The notes: generated by a model from the sequence alone, not told the origin. A DNA stretch of 64,000 nt from Maniola hyperantus (GCF_902806685.2 NC_048541.1:16812662-16876661); one strand, 5' to 3'. Counted from the stretch's first letter, positions 33,420 to 44,417 are shown. Numbers and translations: made by a program.

Positions 33420-35272
33420 ATGGAGGAAAAATTAATAACTTTAGTTCAAGACTATGATTATTTATATAATATGTCATCAAAACATTATATGAACACTCAA
33501 ATGAAGAACAATGCGTGGAAAAGAATTGGAATAGAAATGAATAAAACAGGTAAGTAAATATTTTTGCACTATAATTATATTTTAAGATTTAACACAGTAT
33601 TAATGTCTATTTACAATATCGTTTTGCCATGGAATAGAGCCCTCATCAGACCTAAAGTAATCTTTAAACATCTCCCGTACTGTCATACCATCTAATGCAT
33701 TGTTCATATTATTATCGTTTTCTAAATTAATGCTTACACTTGCTATATTTTGGCTTTCTGTGCTTGTACCACCTATGATGAAATTGTGTAAGCAAGTACA
33801 TGCTAAAATGATATTATCAACATATTTTGGTTGAACCTGAATTCCTTTTTGACATAATTCGAAACGTTCTTGAAGTATACCAAATGCATTTTCGACGATA
33901 CGCCTGGCTCTACTCAAACGATAATTGTATATTTTCATTGCTTCATCTGTCAATCGATCGCCACTAAATGGTCTCATAATGTTTGTGGTTAACGGAAAAG
34001 CCTCGTCTGCTACAAAAACATACGGCAACTCAAGATCAGTCCTCGGTAAACGTTTTTTTGGGGGAATATCGAGGGCATTAGAAGTCAATTTTTTTCCAAA
34101 TATTGAGTTTTGCATTATACCTCCATCACTATTTCGTCCATATGATCCTACATCTGCAATCACAAATTTATAATTTGCATCCACAACCGCTAGTAGTACG
34201 ATACTGAAAAACTTTTTATAGTTTATGTAGAGACTTCCACTATTGCGAGGTGCTTTTATCCTGAAATGTTTACCATCTATTGCACCGATGCAGTTCGGGA
34301 AATTCCATTTTTCATCAAATTCCATCGCGATTCGCGTCCATTTTTCCCTTGTTGGTTTTGGCATAACACTAGGTCTTAGGACATTCCAAATGACTCGGCA
34401 AGTTTCATGTACGATAGAGCGCACTGTACTAAACCCCATGCGATAGCTGTAACCTAGAGACTTGAAGCTACTTCCCGTGATCAAAAATCTGAAAGATAAT
34501 ATACCATTTTACCTGCTTATGTTTTGTTTTAGGTGAAGAATGCCAGAAAATATGGGGTAATATACGTAATAATTTTAGGAAAGCTCTGAATAACAGAAAA
34601 ACAAAGAGTGGTGACCCGTACACAAAGCGACGCCCTATCAAGTTTGAAAAAGAGCTGGAGTTTTTGAAAAAATTCATTCAGCACAGAAAACAAACCTCGA
34701 ATCTGGACTCCTCTTCAGAGGATACGCAGACTTCTTTCGCAGAATCCGCTGTCAATGATAATGATGAACGTTCAGTTTCGCGAATGACCAATGATTCACA
34801 CCATTCCTTAATAAGACCAGAACCTACAACAACTGCTGAAATACTAAATAAATACATTGAATCGAAAAAGGAGGTGGACCCCATTGATTCGTTCTTTCAA
34901 ACAATGGCTGCCACAGTAAAAAAACTACCAGAAAGAGTGCAGGTCCAAATAAAGAGACAAATATTTAATGTGGTAACTGACGCCGAATTAAAATACATAG
35001 AGGGAACTCCAGCTCCAACATCTGAAGATGTCTCTAGCTATGAAACCACCTCAGGCTCTGGTTATGAAGCTGCTTCGGGGTCTGGCTATGGAACCGCCTC
35101 AGGCTCTGGTTATGAAGCTGCTTCGGGGTCTGGCTATGGAACTGCCTCAGGCTCTGGTTATGAAGCTGTTTCACGGTCTGTTTATGGTACCGCCTCTGGC
35201 CCTGGCTATGAAGCTGCTTCAGGGTCTGGCTACAAAACTGCAGTTTCTGAATACGAAACTAATCTAAACTAG
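33420..35272 (+). CDS. MADF/BESS-type DNA-binding protein of the Harbinger element (exons 33420-33549, 34533-35272)
   Basis: The spliced product is 289 aa. The MADF domain spans the junction: MEEKLITLVQDYDYLYNMSS and WKRIGIEMNKTG, then EECQKIWGNIRNNFRKALNN. A BESS-like helix follows (DPIDSFFQTMAATVKKLPER ... IKRQIFNVV). The C-terminus is a low-complexity repeat of SGSGYEAA/SGSGYGTA blocks. The donor is CAG|GTAAGT (33,550) and the acceptor is TTTTAG before 34,533; phase 1 on both sides. In this superfamily a second, SANT/MADF-type protein helps the transposase reach the element ends and the nucleus. Its intron contains transposase exon 2 on the other strand. Confidence 0.85.
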
Positions 35273-35771
35273 TAGGTACTCTAAATTAAGTAAAAACAAA
35301 TAAAGATCCAGGGATTATCAGTGAGAAGGTTTATCAGTGCAAAAACTTGAAAATCGTTATTATGTGTCTACAATACATGATTGTACTTGGCAAAAAATAT
35401 TGTTTTTTTTTTTTAATTTAATAAAAGAAGAAAAAATAAAACTTATACAATCATTTAACTACCCACCTCAAACACAAGGATAATCTCTGATCGGCTTCAA
35501 TGGGGTTGCGAAAATTGGTCCTCTGTTTTTCGATATATGGTCGACATATATTCAACAGTGCTTGAAATTTCTCATAATCCATTCTATGATAGTCATAAAA
35601 TTTTTGCACGTCGTATTTTAAATCATTAAATAAATTATTGAATTCACCCTTTGATTCCCTTTCTTTCCATAAATTATCAACCCAAAATCTTCTTCTATCC
35701 CTATTATTAGCCTGTGCACCTTCTTCTTCATCTGCAATAATCGATATCAACACCAAATCCCAATCTACCAT
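33600..35771 (-). CDS. PIF/Harbinger DDE transposase (exons 35467-35771, 33600-34488)
   Basis: The spliced product is 397 aa, usual for HARBI1-like transposases. Exon 1 (ATG at 35,771) encodes MVDWDLVLISIIADEE and the helical N-terminal region (FWVDNLWKERESKGEFNNLF ... ADQRLSLCLR). Exon 2 continues FLITGSSFKSLGY and the DDE fold: acidic residues at about 173 (GAIDGKHF), 214 (VIADVGSYGRNSDGG), 263 (VADEAFPL) and 301 (RRIVENAFGIL). The donor is AG|GTGGGT and the acceptor is TTTCAG; the phase is consistent (305 + 889 nt). There are no internal stops. Exon 2 lies in the MADF gene intron, and the MADF exon 2 lies in this gene's intron. Confidence 0.9.
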
Positions 35772-36214
35772 TTTAAAACTGAGGCACACCAACACTCGAT
35801 CAAACGCAACTGAAGACTAAAAGTGTATCAGGCAGCAGGAGTCGCTGAGGCGTGCTTTGTCGTGCCGCGGCACGCCGTGGCATGCCGTGGCAAAGTGCTG
35901 GAATGCCGCGGTATCTAAGCGGCCAGTGTGCGCTGACTCACGGCAAAATCCCTTGCCTTGCCGTCCCGGTCTGCGTAGGCCTTAAGTATTGATATTACAT
36001 CCATTTTGTTAGTAATAAAATTAATTGTTAATGACTATGTTAGTAAGTAGGCTGTTTTATGAACCATTTTAGTTGTCTAGGAATCTACCACCCATGAGAC
36101 AGAGTGCATGTGCAAACCAACCCATAAATGGATTATATCTAGTTTTTCAGATAGTTTTTATAGTTTGAACTGTAAATGTTTGATCCTTTTAATATCATGA
36201 TAAAAGTTTTATAT

Positions 36215-36300
36215 GATTGTGTGGATAGTCTAGTGATTAAAATTTAAATGTTCGACCCATCTCGAGGTCCTGGGTTTGATTTCCAGGTCGGGTCAAAAAT
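36215..36300 (+). repeat. tRNA-derived SINE head (candidate)
   Basis: An A-box-like gatagtctagtgattaaa is followed by a B-box-like tgggtttgatttccaggtcg and then a non-tRNA tail. The overall form is that of a lepidopteran tRNA-related SINE. No functional tRNA cloverleaf is apparent. Confidence 0.5.
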
Positions 36301-36363
36301 TGTTAGGCGTTGAGTTTTGTAACCCTCGGTAATTTCAAATTTAAGAAATGTTAATCCAACAGA

Positions 36364-36666
36364 ATGGCTTTAATTGAAAAGCCTGCAATAGCTGCAAAAA
36401 GAGAACACTACCTAAAGTGTATTTTAGAAAACAGAAAATTGCTTCAAAATAATATTATTTATTTAGATGAAAGTTATATCCATTCTTTATACAAAGTTAG
36501 AAAGTGTATTAAAAAAATGCAGTTTTTGACGGATCGCACACAGTCCACAGATCAAGATCAGTTCTGTTTCCCAGGAGTTTTACAATACGGCGAACAGTAC
36601 TTTAAAGTTACTTTGACCCCATGGTCGCTTTCGCCCCGGGTGATTTTAATCTTTATTAAAATGTAA
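36364..36666 (+). pseudogene. Transposase-like fragment (100 aa)
   Basis: The frame includes KREHYLKCILENRKL, then IIYLDESYIHSLYKVRKC. The YLDE(S/T)YIH phrase is the first-aspartate region of a Tc1/IS630-type DDE transposase common in insects. Only this segment is preserved; no other catalytic residue can be seen. It could instead be the start of a truncated host-encoded homologue. Confidence 0.5.
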
Positions 36667-36699
36667 TGGATTTCTTTTATTGCCTGAAATAAAATGATT

Positions 36700-36972
36700 T
36701 ATTTATTTATTATTATAAAGACTATGAAGGAACAGAGTTGCGTCCCGAAGTCTGAGTCCGCAGCGCAGCGCAGAGGCGAAGAGGCGAAGAGCGCACCGAG
36801 CGTGACACGGAGAGGGAGCAAAGGGAAATGAAAGTAGTCATAAAGCTTTCAGTTTATTATTTAAACAAATATCACTTTTATTTACAACCAAAGCAATCAC
36901 AAATGTATAAAGTAATCATAATCACCTAGAACTACTTAACAGATGGGAATATTTACAAGTGTGTGTGAACGG
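36700..36972 (-). other. Putative Mob2 3' UTR
   Basis: Non-coding sequence downstream of the Mob2 stop (minus strand). Minus-strand AATAAA-type signals occur near 36,856-36,851 and, as ataaaag, near 36,880. The extent is inferred. Confidence 0.4.
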
Positions 36973-39900
36973 TCACGCGTCGCCGAGGCGCAGCGCCGCC
37001 TCCAGGTCGCGCAGCACGTCCGTCTCCTTGGCGTCCAGCAGCGCGAAGCGGCGGTCGAGCGCCGTGAGGTGCGCGAACGTGAGGTGCAGGTGCGCGTGCA
37101 GGCGCAGCAGCGCCAGCTCGCGGAAGTGCGCGGCGTACAGGTGCGCCACCACGTGGAACAGCAGGCGCACCACGCGCCGCACCGCCGCGCCGAAGTGCGG
37201 CGGGAACTCGTTCGCGTACTTGGTGGGGAAGACGGCCTCGTCGTTGACGGTCTTCTGCGTGTAGGTCATGACGTAGTCGACGTACTGCGGCGCCGCCACG
37301 CGCGACTTCTTGCCGCGCTCGTCGAGCCACGCGTAGCTGCGCCCGCCCGGGCCCGTCATGTCGGCGCAGGCGGGCGCGCGCGCCGAGCAGAACTCCGACA
37401 CGGCGCCGTACAGCAGGTTGACGTGCTCGAACAGCGCCAGCGCTGTAACGACAGCAGCACGACTCACTGGAGGTTCAGCCGAATATTGCATACTAAAATA
37501 TCATTTCAGGGGGCCCGTAAACTTAAATAATTTGATTTGATTTGATTTGATTTGTAAATCCAGTTATATCTTGTACTTGAACAATAAATACTAAAATTAG
37601 ATAAATATTATAAAGTAACAAAAATATTTCATTTTTAATGTTCAGAATTAACTATTTACAATGGGGCCGATTCTCTTGTACACAATCTCTAAACTAAACT
37701 AAATTTAACAGGTCTAAATCTAGTGCTATCCTTTTGCGCAAGCAACATTATGAAAGGGATAGCAATAGATTTAGACGTGCCATTTTAGGTTAGTTTAGAG
37801 ATTGTGTACAACGGAATTAGCCACATTATATAATTAAAACTATCTTATGGGAGTTACGGGATACCGCAAGGTCTTAGTTCGGGGCGAACCACTAGTTTTA
37901 CTAAACGACCACATCTGGCAGACTAGACAATTGATTTACGAACTCGTTTTCAGTAAATTACTCGGCTAAGTATGATTTACGATGTTTTTAAAAGGAAGTG
38001 TCTAGCTATATATAGTGCTGCTATACAGTGCTGCTATATAGTGCTGCTATATAGTGCTAGACTGCCACGAGTTATCGTTTTTTGAAAATACTTTCCCTAC
38101 CGCTAATGATTATGTTTTGATATAATTTTTAAAATTAGTTTTTAAAAAGCTAAATTAAATTAGTTATTAAATTAGTTTTTAAAGCTTTTAAAATTAGTTC
38201 CTAAGTAGGCATAAGTAACGTAGATAAAATGAGGGTTTTAGTTTGCCATATAAAAGTTTTGCGCCAATCCATACTTAATATTATAAATGCGAAAGTCTAT
38301 CTCTATCTAAAGACAGACGTCTGTCTGTTAGCTTTTCACGGCCCAACCGTTCAACCGATTTTGATGAAATTTGGTACAGAGTTAGCTTATATCCCCGGGA
38401 AGTACATATCCTACTTTTCATCCCGGAAAATTGATGAGTTCCCACGGGATTTTTAAAAACCTAAATCCACGCGTACGAAGTCGCGGGCATCAGCTAGTGT
38501 GATATATTTTGTAGATAGAGAGACTACAAAGATAAGAGTTGTATTTGATGCGTCACGTAAAGGTACTAATAATATTCCGCTGAATGCTCGCCCGACTTCA
38601 TACATATGCCGGCAGAGCCGTATTATAATTATTGTTAAAAGATAGCTCATTAACATTACGCAATCGTCCCCACCGTCATTTTGAGACAATAAAAGTGAAT
38701 GCGGCGGTACGAGGAGATTATTATTCATTTGGCTTCGGCCAGAGGAAGTTCTCCGTGTGTGTCGTATTGTTTGTTTTGTTATCATTTTTGTTGTAACCTA
38801 ATGTGGTTTTAGTTGTAAAAGGATATAGTACTAGGTTGTGAAAGGTTGCTGTGTGTTTGATGGTAGTGGCGTAATAGTGCGTGGAAGTGATCTAGACAGC
38901 TTGTTTATCTGGTGAGTCCTTTTGTATCGTTCCAATTTGTATTAGACAAACGTGATTGTTGTAGTTGATGTTAATTGAACTAATTGTGGTGTGCTAGGTT
39001 AGCTGGTTGGTCTGGGACCGGTATGGGTGGAGCCGGTCGCTAGGTAGGGACTTAGCTAGTGTTAGTTAGCATTGTCTAGTCTCATAGAAGACGTTGTTAT
39101 CATGACTCATTATTATTGAGGTTAATTGTTAGATTTGTAAGATGATGTAATGGTGACAATCAATTACACAAACACAAAACTAAAGCTACGCGAGCTCCAA
39201 ACGCGCCCAGGTCTGAGAAGAACCCACAAATATGTGTGTGTGTGTGATACCTGCTGTGCGACGCGAGCCACTCGTTGTAGTCGAGGCCGTGCGGCAGCTC
39301 CACCAGCTGGCGCATGTCCAGCTCGGGCAGCTTGCGCTCCAGCAGAGCCTCCTGCAGGTACAGCTTGGGGTCTGAGGGTAGCGCATGTGTGTGTGATACC
39401 TACTGTGCGACGCGAGCCACTCGTTGTAGTCGAGGCCGTGCGGCAGCTCCACCAGCTGGCGCATGTCCAGCTCGGGCAGCTTGCGCTCCAGCAGAGCCTC
39501 CTGCAGGTACAGCTTGGGGTCTGAGGGTAGCGCATGTGTGTGTGATACCTACTGTGCGACGCGAGCCACTCGTTGTAGTCGAGGCCGTGCGGCAGCTCCA
39601 CCAGCTGGCGCATGTCCAGCTCGGGCAGCTTGCGCTCCAGCAGAGCCTCCTGCAGGTACAGCTTGGGGTCTGAGGGTAGCGCATGTGTGTGTGATACCTA
39701 CTGTGCGACGCGAGCCACTCGTTGTAGTCGAGGCCGTGCGGCAGCTCCACCAGCTGGCGCATGTCCAGCTCGGGCAGCTTGCGCTCCAGCAGAGCCTCCT
39801 GCAGGTACAGCTTGGGGTCTGAGGGTAGCGCATGTGTGTGTGATACCTACTGTGCGACGCGAGCCACTCGTTGTAGTCGAGGCCGTGCGGCAGCTCCACC

Positions 39901-42900
39901 AGCTGGCGCATGTCCAGCTCGGGCAGCTTGCGCTCCAGCAGAGCCTCCTGCAGGTACAGCTTGGGGTCTGAGGGTAGCGCATGTGTGTGTGATACCTACT
40001 GTGCGACGCGAGCCACTCGTTGTAGTCGAGGCCGTGCGGCAGCTCCACCAGCTGGCGCATGTCCAGCTCGGGCAGCTTGCGCTCCAGCAGAGCCTCCTGC
40101 AGGTACAGCTTGGGGTCTGAGGGTAGCGCATGTGTGTGTGATACCTACTGTGCGACGCGAGCCACTCGTTGTAGTCGAGGCCGTGCGGCAGCTCCACCAG
40201 CTGGCGCATGTCCAGCTCGGGCAGCTTGCGCTCCAGCAGAGCCTCCTGCAGGTACAGCTTGGGGTCTGAGGGTAGCGCATGTGTGTGTGATACCTACTGT
40301 GCGACGCAAGCCACTCGTTGTAGTCGAGGCCGTGCGGCAGCTCCACCAGCTGGCGCATGTCCAGCTCGGGCAGCTTGCGCTCCAGCAGAGCCTCCTGCAG
40401 GTACAGCTTGGGGTCTGAGGGTAGCGCATGTGTGTGTGATACCTACTGTGCGACGCGAGCCACTCGTTGTAGTCGAGGCCGTGCGGCAGCTCCACCAGCT
40501 GGCGCATGTCCAGCTCGGGCAGCTTGCGCTCCAGCAGAGCCTCCTGCAGGTACAGCTTGGGGTCTGAGCGTAGCGCATGTGTGTGTGATACCTACTGTGC
40601 GACGCGAGCCACTCGTTGTAGTCGAGGCCGTGCGGCAGCTCCACCAGCTGGCGCATGTCCAGCTCGGGCAGCTTGCGCTCCAGCAGAGCCTCCTGCAGGT
40701 ACAGCTTGGGGTCGCCCACCGCTTCTCCCTCACGCTCCTTGCGCCGCGCCTTCCTGGAACGCGAAACATAAGTTCACTTGGCATTGATATACATATCAGA
40801 GTACAGAACATGAAAGACCTAGGTGTAATTTTTGATAAAAAATTGGCCTTCCATGACCATATTAACACCGTAGCAGCTGACTCATTTCGAAGATTAGGAT
40901 TTGTACTACGCAACTCTCGGGAGTTCCATAGTCCTTTGGTAATACGATTACTATATTACGCCTTAGTCCGAAGCAAGCTCGAAACAAGCACCTGTGTCTG
41001 GCATCCGTACGAGCCAAAGTACGGGCTTATATTAGAAAAAGTACAAAAGGCCTTCCTAAGATACCTGTATAAACGTTGCTATGGATATTACCCTTTCCTA
41101 TACCCAACCAAATGTCTGTTAGGTTGCTTAGGTTTCAACTCCCTGGAGGTCAGACGCATTTGCGACCAACTGAAAATTATGTGTCAAATTTTGCGAGATG
41201 TTAATGCTCCAGAACTTCATGACCAACTGTGTCGCATACATGTCCCTGAATCCAACAGTAATCTTCGTCCACGAAAAAATAAACTTTTCGTGGTCCCACA
41301 TCATCGCACTGTTGCTAGATCTATGTCACCTATACCCCGTTCATTAGCATCATTCAACGCGCTTTTGGACAATAATGCTCAATGGGACCCATTTAATGAT
41401 GGGTCTATAATACTGGTTCGGGAGTTACTGAAGTACGCTGAGAGCATTGCATGAATATGTCATTCAATGTTCTCAGCGTACATATTCAAAATTCTTTGAT
41501 CTTTTATCGTTTTGTATTTTATGTCTTTTTTCTTGTACCTTTATTTATTATTAATCATCTAGTTAGTGTAAGTGGCACTGCCGTTCTAATTAGATATAAA
41601 ATAAATAAAATAAAATAAATAAATAAAATAAATATCAGTGTGTGTAAGTGTAAATGTACAATATGTATATTGTGGGAGGGGGAGGACGGGGAGGAGGGCC
41701 GAGGGGAGGACGGCTGCTCGACACATAACCGACATTCTCCTTGACCACGTTGTGCCTTGCGCAGGATTTGTTGGTCAAAACTTCGTGCTGATGCGCGACA
41801 ATGCCCGTTGTCACAACGACAACGTCGCGTGTCACTCAGCAGTTCCTGAACGAAGTTAATATCATCATCAACCAAGAGACGTCCACAGCTGGACATAGGT
41901 CTCTTATAGGGACTTCCACACGCCACGGTCTTGCGCCGCCGCCATCCAGCGGCTCCCTGCGACTCGTCTGATGTCGTCCGTCCACCTAGTGGGGAGTCTT
42001 CCAACGCTGCGTCTTCCGGTGCGAGGTCGCCATTCCAGCACCTTGGGACCCCAACGTCTATCGGTTGTACGAACTATGTGCCTTGCCCATTGGCACTTCA
42101 GCTTCGCAACCCGTTGAGCTATGTCGGTTACTCTAGTTCTCCTTCGGATCTCCTCATTTCTGATTTGATCACGTAAAGAACCAACTCTCTCCATCGCCCG
42201 CTGAGTGACTCTGAGCTTTCTTATGAGGCCCATAGTTAGCGACCATGTCTCGGATCCATATGTCATCACTGGCAACACGCACTGTTCCAAGACTTTGGTC
42301 TTCAAGCACTGAGGAATTTTGGACAAGAAGACATCTCGAAGCTTCCTGAACGCTGCCCAACCGAGTTGGAAGAAGTTCATATACATGTGGTGAACTGGCC
42401 TGCGCTCAGTCCAGACATAAACCCCATCGAGCACTTGTGGGATCAGCTCGAGAGAAAGGTCCGGTCGCTTCGACCATTGATGAATTGAAGGTGGCCTTAT
42501 TCGAGGAGTGGTACGGAATTCCTCAGGACGCCAGGTCCACGAAGAAGCGACTGCCAACAGCTGCGATCAGAGCTAGGGGGAGCAATACAAAATATTGACT
42601 TAATAAATAACTCCGAGTTTTTTTTACATTTTATGTTTTATGTAAATACAACATATTTTCCTAAATTCCCATTTTCCTTCCTTCACATCCAGATAGCATT
42701 AATTTAAAATGTACTCATAAAATTATGACAACATTGGTATCAACTTAATGCCTAGATCAAGCTTTTAAATGATACTAGCTGATGCTCGCGACTTGGTACG
42801 CGTGGATTTAGGTTTTTAAAAATCCTGTGGCAACTCTTCAATTTTCCGGGATAAAAAGTAGCCTATGTCCTTCCCCCCGATTGCTATCTCGATTCGACTT

Positions 42901-44417
42901 ACCCACCCTTCGAACGAACGACACTCAAACAGCTCTGTCTGTCTGTTTGAACGGGCTAATCTTCGGAACGGCTGAACCTACTTTGACAGAACTTTCACAG
43001 GCAAGTAGAGAATTGATCAGGGGCTACTTTTGTAACCGACTTTCAAAAAAGGAGGATATGTGTTTTTCTACATATACACCGAAATCTCCGAGATTTCTGA
43101 ACCGATTTGAGTAATTTTTTCAGGGTTCCGTACCTCAAAAGGAAAAACGGAACCCTAATAGGTTTACTTTGTTGTCTGTCTGTCAGTCTGTCAAGAAACC
43201 TACAGGGTACTTCCCGTTGACCTAGAATCATGAAATTTGGTAGATAGGTAGGTCTTATAGCAGACATTCGGGGAAAAAACTGAAAACCGTTAATTTGTGG
43301 TTACATACAAACAACAAAGGAGCCTAGCGTGTGGGGTGGGTATCAACATTTAGAGCTCAAAGGAGCCTAACGTGTGGGGTGGGTATCAACATTTAGAGCT
43401 CAAAGGAGCCTAACGTGTGGGGTGGGTATCAACATTTAGAGCTCAAAGGAGCCTAGGGTATCAACATTTAGAGCTCATCGAGTACAGTGCATTTTTTTTC
43501 TTTTTTGTCTTAAAAAATAAGGAAATGGGGCTATCTCAAAAAATAAACTAGTTAGGAATATGACATTTCGTTATGTTATGTACTTACCATAATATACTGT
43601 GCTTAAACAATAAATACTGAAAAATAAGATTTATGAAATAGTTTGTGAGCAGGGACCAAAAGAAACGAACATTTTTTGTTTTTTTTTTTCACAGTCGCAA
43701 TTGTGAATTGCGATGTTCTGCTCGGAGAAGAAATATTTCGTGCCCCCAAAATATGATATTCATAATTATGTACGGAACCGTAAAAGAGCGAGGCCCGTCT
43801 CGCACTCGGCCGGGGTATAATATGGTTAGTGATAACAGAAAAGCAGAATTCCGCCATCCCACGACCTTCACTCGGCTGATAACCAGATCGTACCTACTAC
43901 CTATGACGGCGCGCCACTCGCCCAGTGCAATCAGTTCAAGGCTACCTTCAAGTTCCACTGATCTCACACGACGTTGCACACGACTCGCTCGGCGTGGATT
44001 GACAGTACACAGATTACACACAAAGGAATCCTTCGGTTTTCCGGCACAGAGTGTCCTCGCTGCTAAACTATGAACTAAATTTTGTTTAATAATAATTAAT
44101 TCTGTTCGGAAATTTTAGCGTTACAAAGTACAAACAGACAATGAGGAGCGAGGCGCGAGTCAAGTGGAGGCAATCGATCGGTCGACGTGTCGGCGTGTGC
44201 CGTTAACGCGATTAGTGCGGCACCTGCAGAAGCACGAGACGGTGTCGTCGAGCTCGAGCGGCAGCGGCAGCGGCGCGCTGCGGAGACGCACGTGGTCGGG
44301 GCGGCGGCGCAGCGCGGCGGGCGGCGCGGCGGGCGGCGCGGCGAGCGGCGCGGCGAGCGGCGCGGCGGGCGGCGCGGCGGGCGGCCAGCGGCGCGGCGCG
44401 GCCTCGTCGTCGCTCAT
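36973..44417 (-). CDS. Mob2: Mob2 kinase activator (coding exons 44224-44417, 40596-40753, 36973-37442)
   Basis: MOB-family co-activator of NDR/Tricornered kinases, cytoplasmic/cortical. The three coding exons give 273 aa. Exon 1 starts MSDDEAAPRRW and is Pro/Ala-rich, ending DDTVSCFC. Exon 2 reads KARRKEREGEAVGDPKLYLQ ... LPHGLDYNEWLASH. Exon 3 reads LALFEHVNLLYGAVSEFC, APQYVDYVMTYTQKTVNDEA, FPTKYANEFP, HVVAHLYAAHFRELALL and LLDAKETDVLRDLEAALRL. The zinc-site Cys-Cys ... His-His arrangement is preserved. Splice phases agree: CTGCAG|GTGCCG donor, TTCCAG acceptor, CACA|GTAGGT donor (first array unit), TTACAG acceptor. Alternative upstream exons are likely in this family but were not found. Exon 2 and the start-codon region are each tandemly multiplied. 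A LINE fragment and RTE/Tc1 remnants sit in intron 1. Confidence 0.9.
37662..37822. mobile_element. ~160-bp MITE with inverted ends in a Mob2 intergenic/intronic region
   Basis: Left end: ggccgattctcttgtacaca then atctctaaactaaac. Right end is the inverted copy (gtttagagattgtgtaca ... aattagcc). It lies in Mob2 intron 2 on the gene model given here and has no coding content. Confidence 0.7.
38270..38500 (-). repeat. Dispersed lepidopteran-type repeat
   Basis: Same family as 6,780-7,015: tataaatgcgaaagtctatc, gttcaaccgattttgatgaa, then cgcgtacgaagtcgcgggca. It is in Mob2 intron 2. Confidence 0.75.
38525..38600 (+). pseudogene. Short BEL/Pao reverse-transcriptase scrap
   Basis: The frame reads TTKIRVVFDASRKGTNNIPL, the VRVVFDAS box of Pao-type RT. 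A more decayed copy is at about 57,385-57,450, and its mirror is in the right arm. Nearby sequence (38,920-39,120) matches 61,430-61,680 and the inverted 58,430-58,680, so a larger dispersed element is implied. Confidence 0.5.
38900..39120 (+). repeat. Dispersed repeat with agctggttggtctgggaccg core
   Basis: It shares long stretches (gctggttggtctgggaccgg, aggtagggacttagctag, ttgtctagtctcat) with 61,430-61,680 and, inverted, with 58,430-58,680. Related fragments occur at 54,498-54,600. The element type is unknown. Confidence 0.65.
39246..40712 (-). repeat. 149-bp tandem array of Mob2 exon 2 (10 copies)
   Basis: Units begin (plus strand) at 39,246, 39,395, 39,544, 39,693, 39,842, 39,991, 40,140, 40,289, 40,438 and 40,587; the last continues into the unique 5' part of exon 2. 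On the minus strand each unit has 117 bp of coding sequence (39 codons), a splice donor after CACA, and a 32-bp gap ending ctaccctcag. The copy at 39,246 has a GC in place of the GT donor (CACA|GCAGGT). Sporadic single-base variants occur (40,308 g-to-a; 40,569 g-to-c). Confidence 0.97.
40765..41640 (+). mobile_element. 5'-truncated non-LTR retrotransposon, RT C-terminal fragment
   Basis: The open frame (about 40,775-41,454) reads MKDLGVIFDKKLAFHDHI, LVRSKLETSTCVWHPYEPKY and LEKVQKAFLRYLYKR, the thumb/C-terminal region of a Jockey/CR1-type RT polyprotein. It ends near AESIA with TGA. An A/T-rich tail with (aaataaata)n follows at 41,600-41,640. It starts immediately beside Mob2 exon 2, within intron 1, antisense to the host gene. 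Confidence 0.8.
41718..42600 (+). pseudogene. Tc1-like transposase fragment split by an RTE insertion
   Basis: The left piece (41,718-41,857) reads ITDILLDHVVPCAGFVGQNF and VLMRDNARCH. The right piece (42,372-42,600) reads VVNWPALSPDINPIEHLWDQ, containing the second Asp and the DINPIEHLWD box. Between them lies an inverted RTE fragment flanked by gaagtt on both sides (41,852-41,857; 42,372-42,377). Confidence 0.8.
41858..42371 (-). mobile_element. 5'-truncated RTE-type LINE fragment
   Basis: Minus strand: ELGWAAFRKLRDVFLSKIPQ, VLPVMTYGSETWSLTMG, AKLKCQWARHIVRT, GRPPTRWTDDI-type (GRLPTRWTDDIRR) and AQDRGVWKSL. This is the C-terminus of an RTE-clade RT protein. It ends in a short (gat)n tail at 41,860-41,872, typical of RTE 3' ends. 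Confidence 0.85.
42775..43270 (+). repeat. Composite dispersed repeats
   Basis: 42,775-42,880 is another copy of the family at 21,141. 43,040-43,270 is an inverted relative of 7,160-7,310 (aaccgactttcaaaaaagga; gaaccctaataggtt). No gene. Confidence 0.6.
43308..43480. repeat. 43-bp tandem repeat (about 4 copies)
   Basis: The unit aaaggagcctaacgtgtggg plus gtgggtatcaacatttagagctc repeats three times, plus a shortened fourth. The sequence 43,480-44,160 beyond it has no supported gene. Confidence 0.85.

Larger units (their letters stand above)
33059..35982. mobile_element. Apparently intact PIF/Harbinger transposon (2924 bp)
   Basis: Terminal inverted repeats AGGCCTACGCAGACCGGGAC (continuing for ~35 bp to caaggcaagggatttt) at 33,059, and inverted at 35,982. 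The TAA target duplication lies at 33,056-33,058 and 35,983-35,985. It carries two open genes, a DDE transposase (minus) and a MADF-domain protein (plus). Sub-terminal copies of tgccgtggca and its reverse lie at 33,165-33,260 and 35,855-35,920. All the parts expected of an autonomous Harbinger element are present without stops. Confidence 0.92.
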
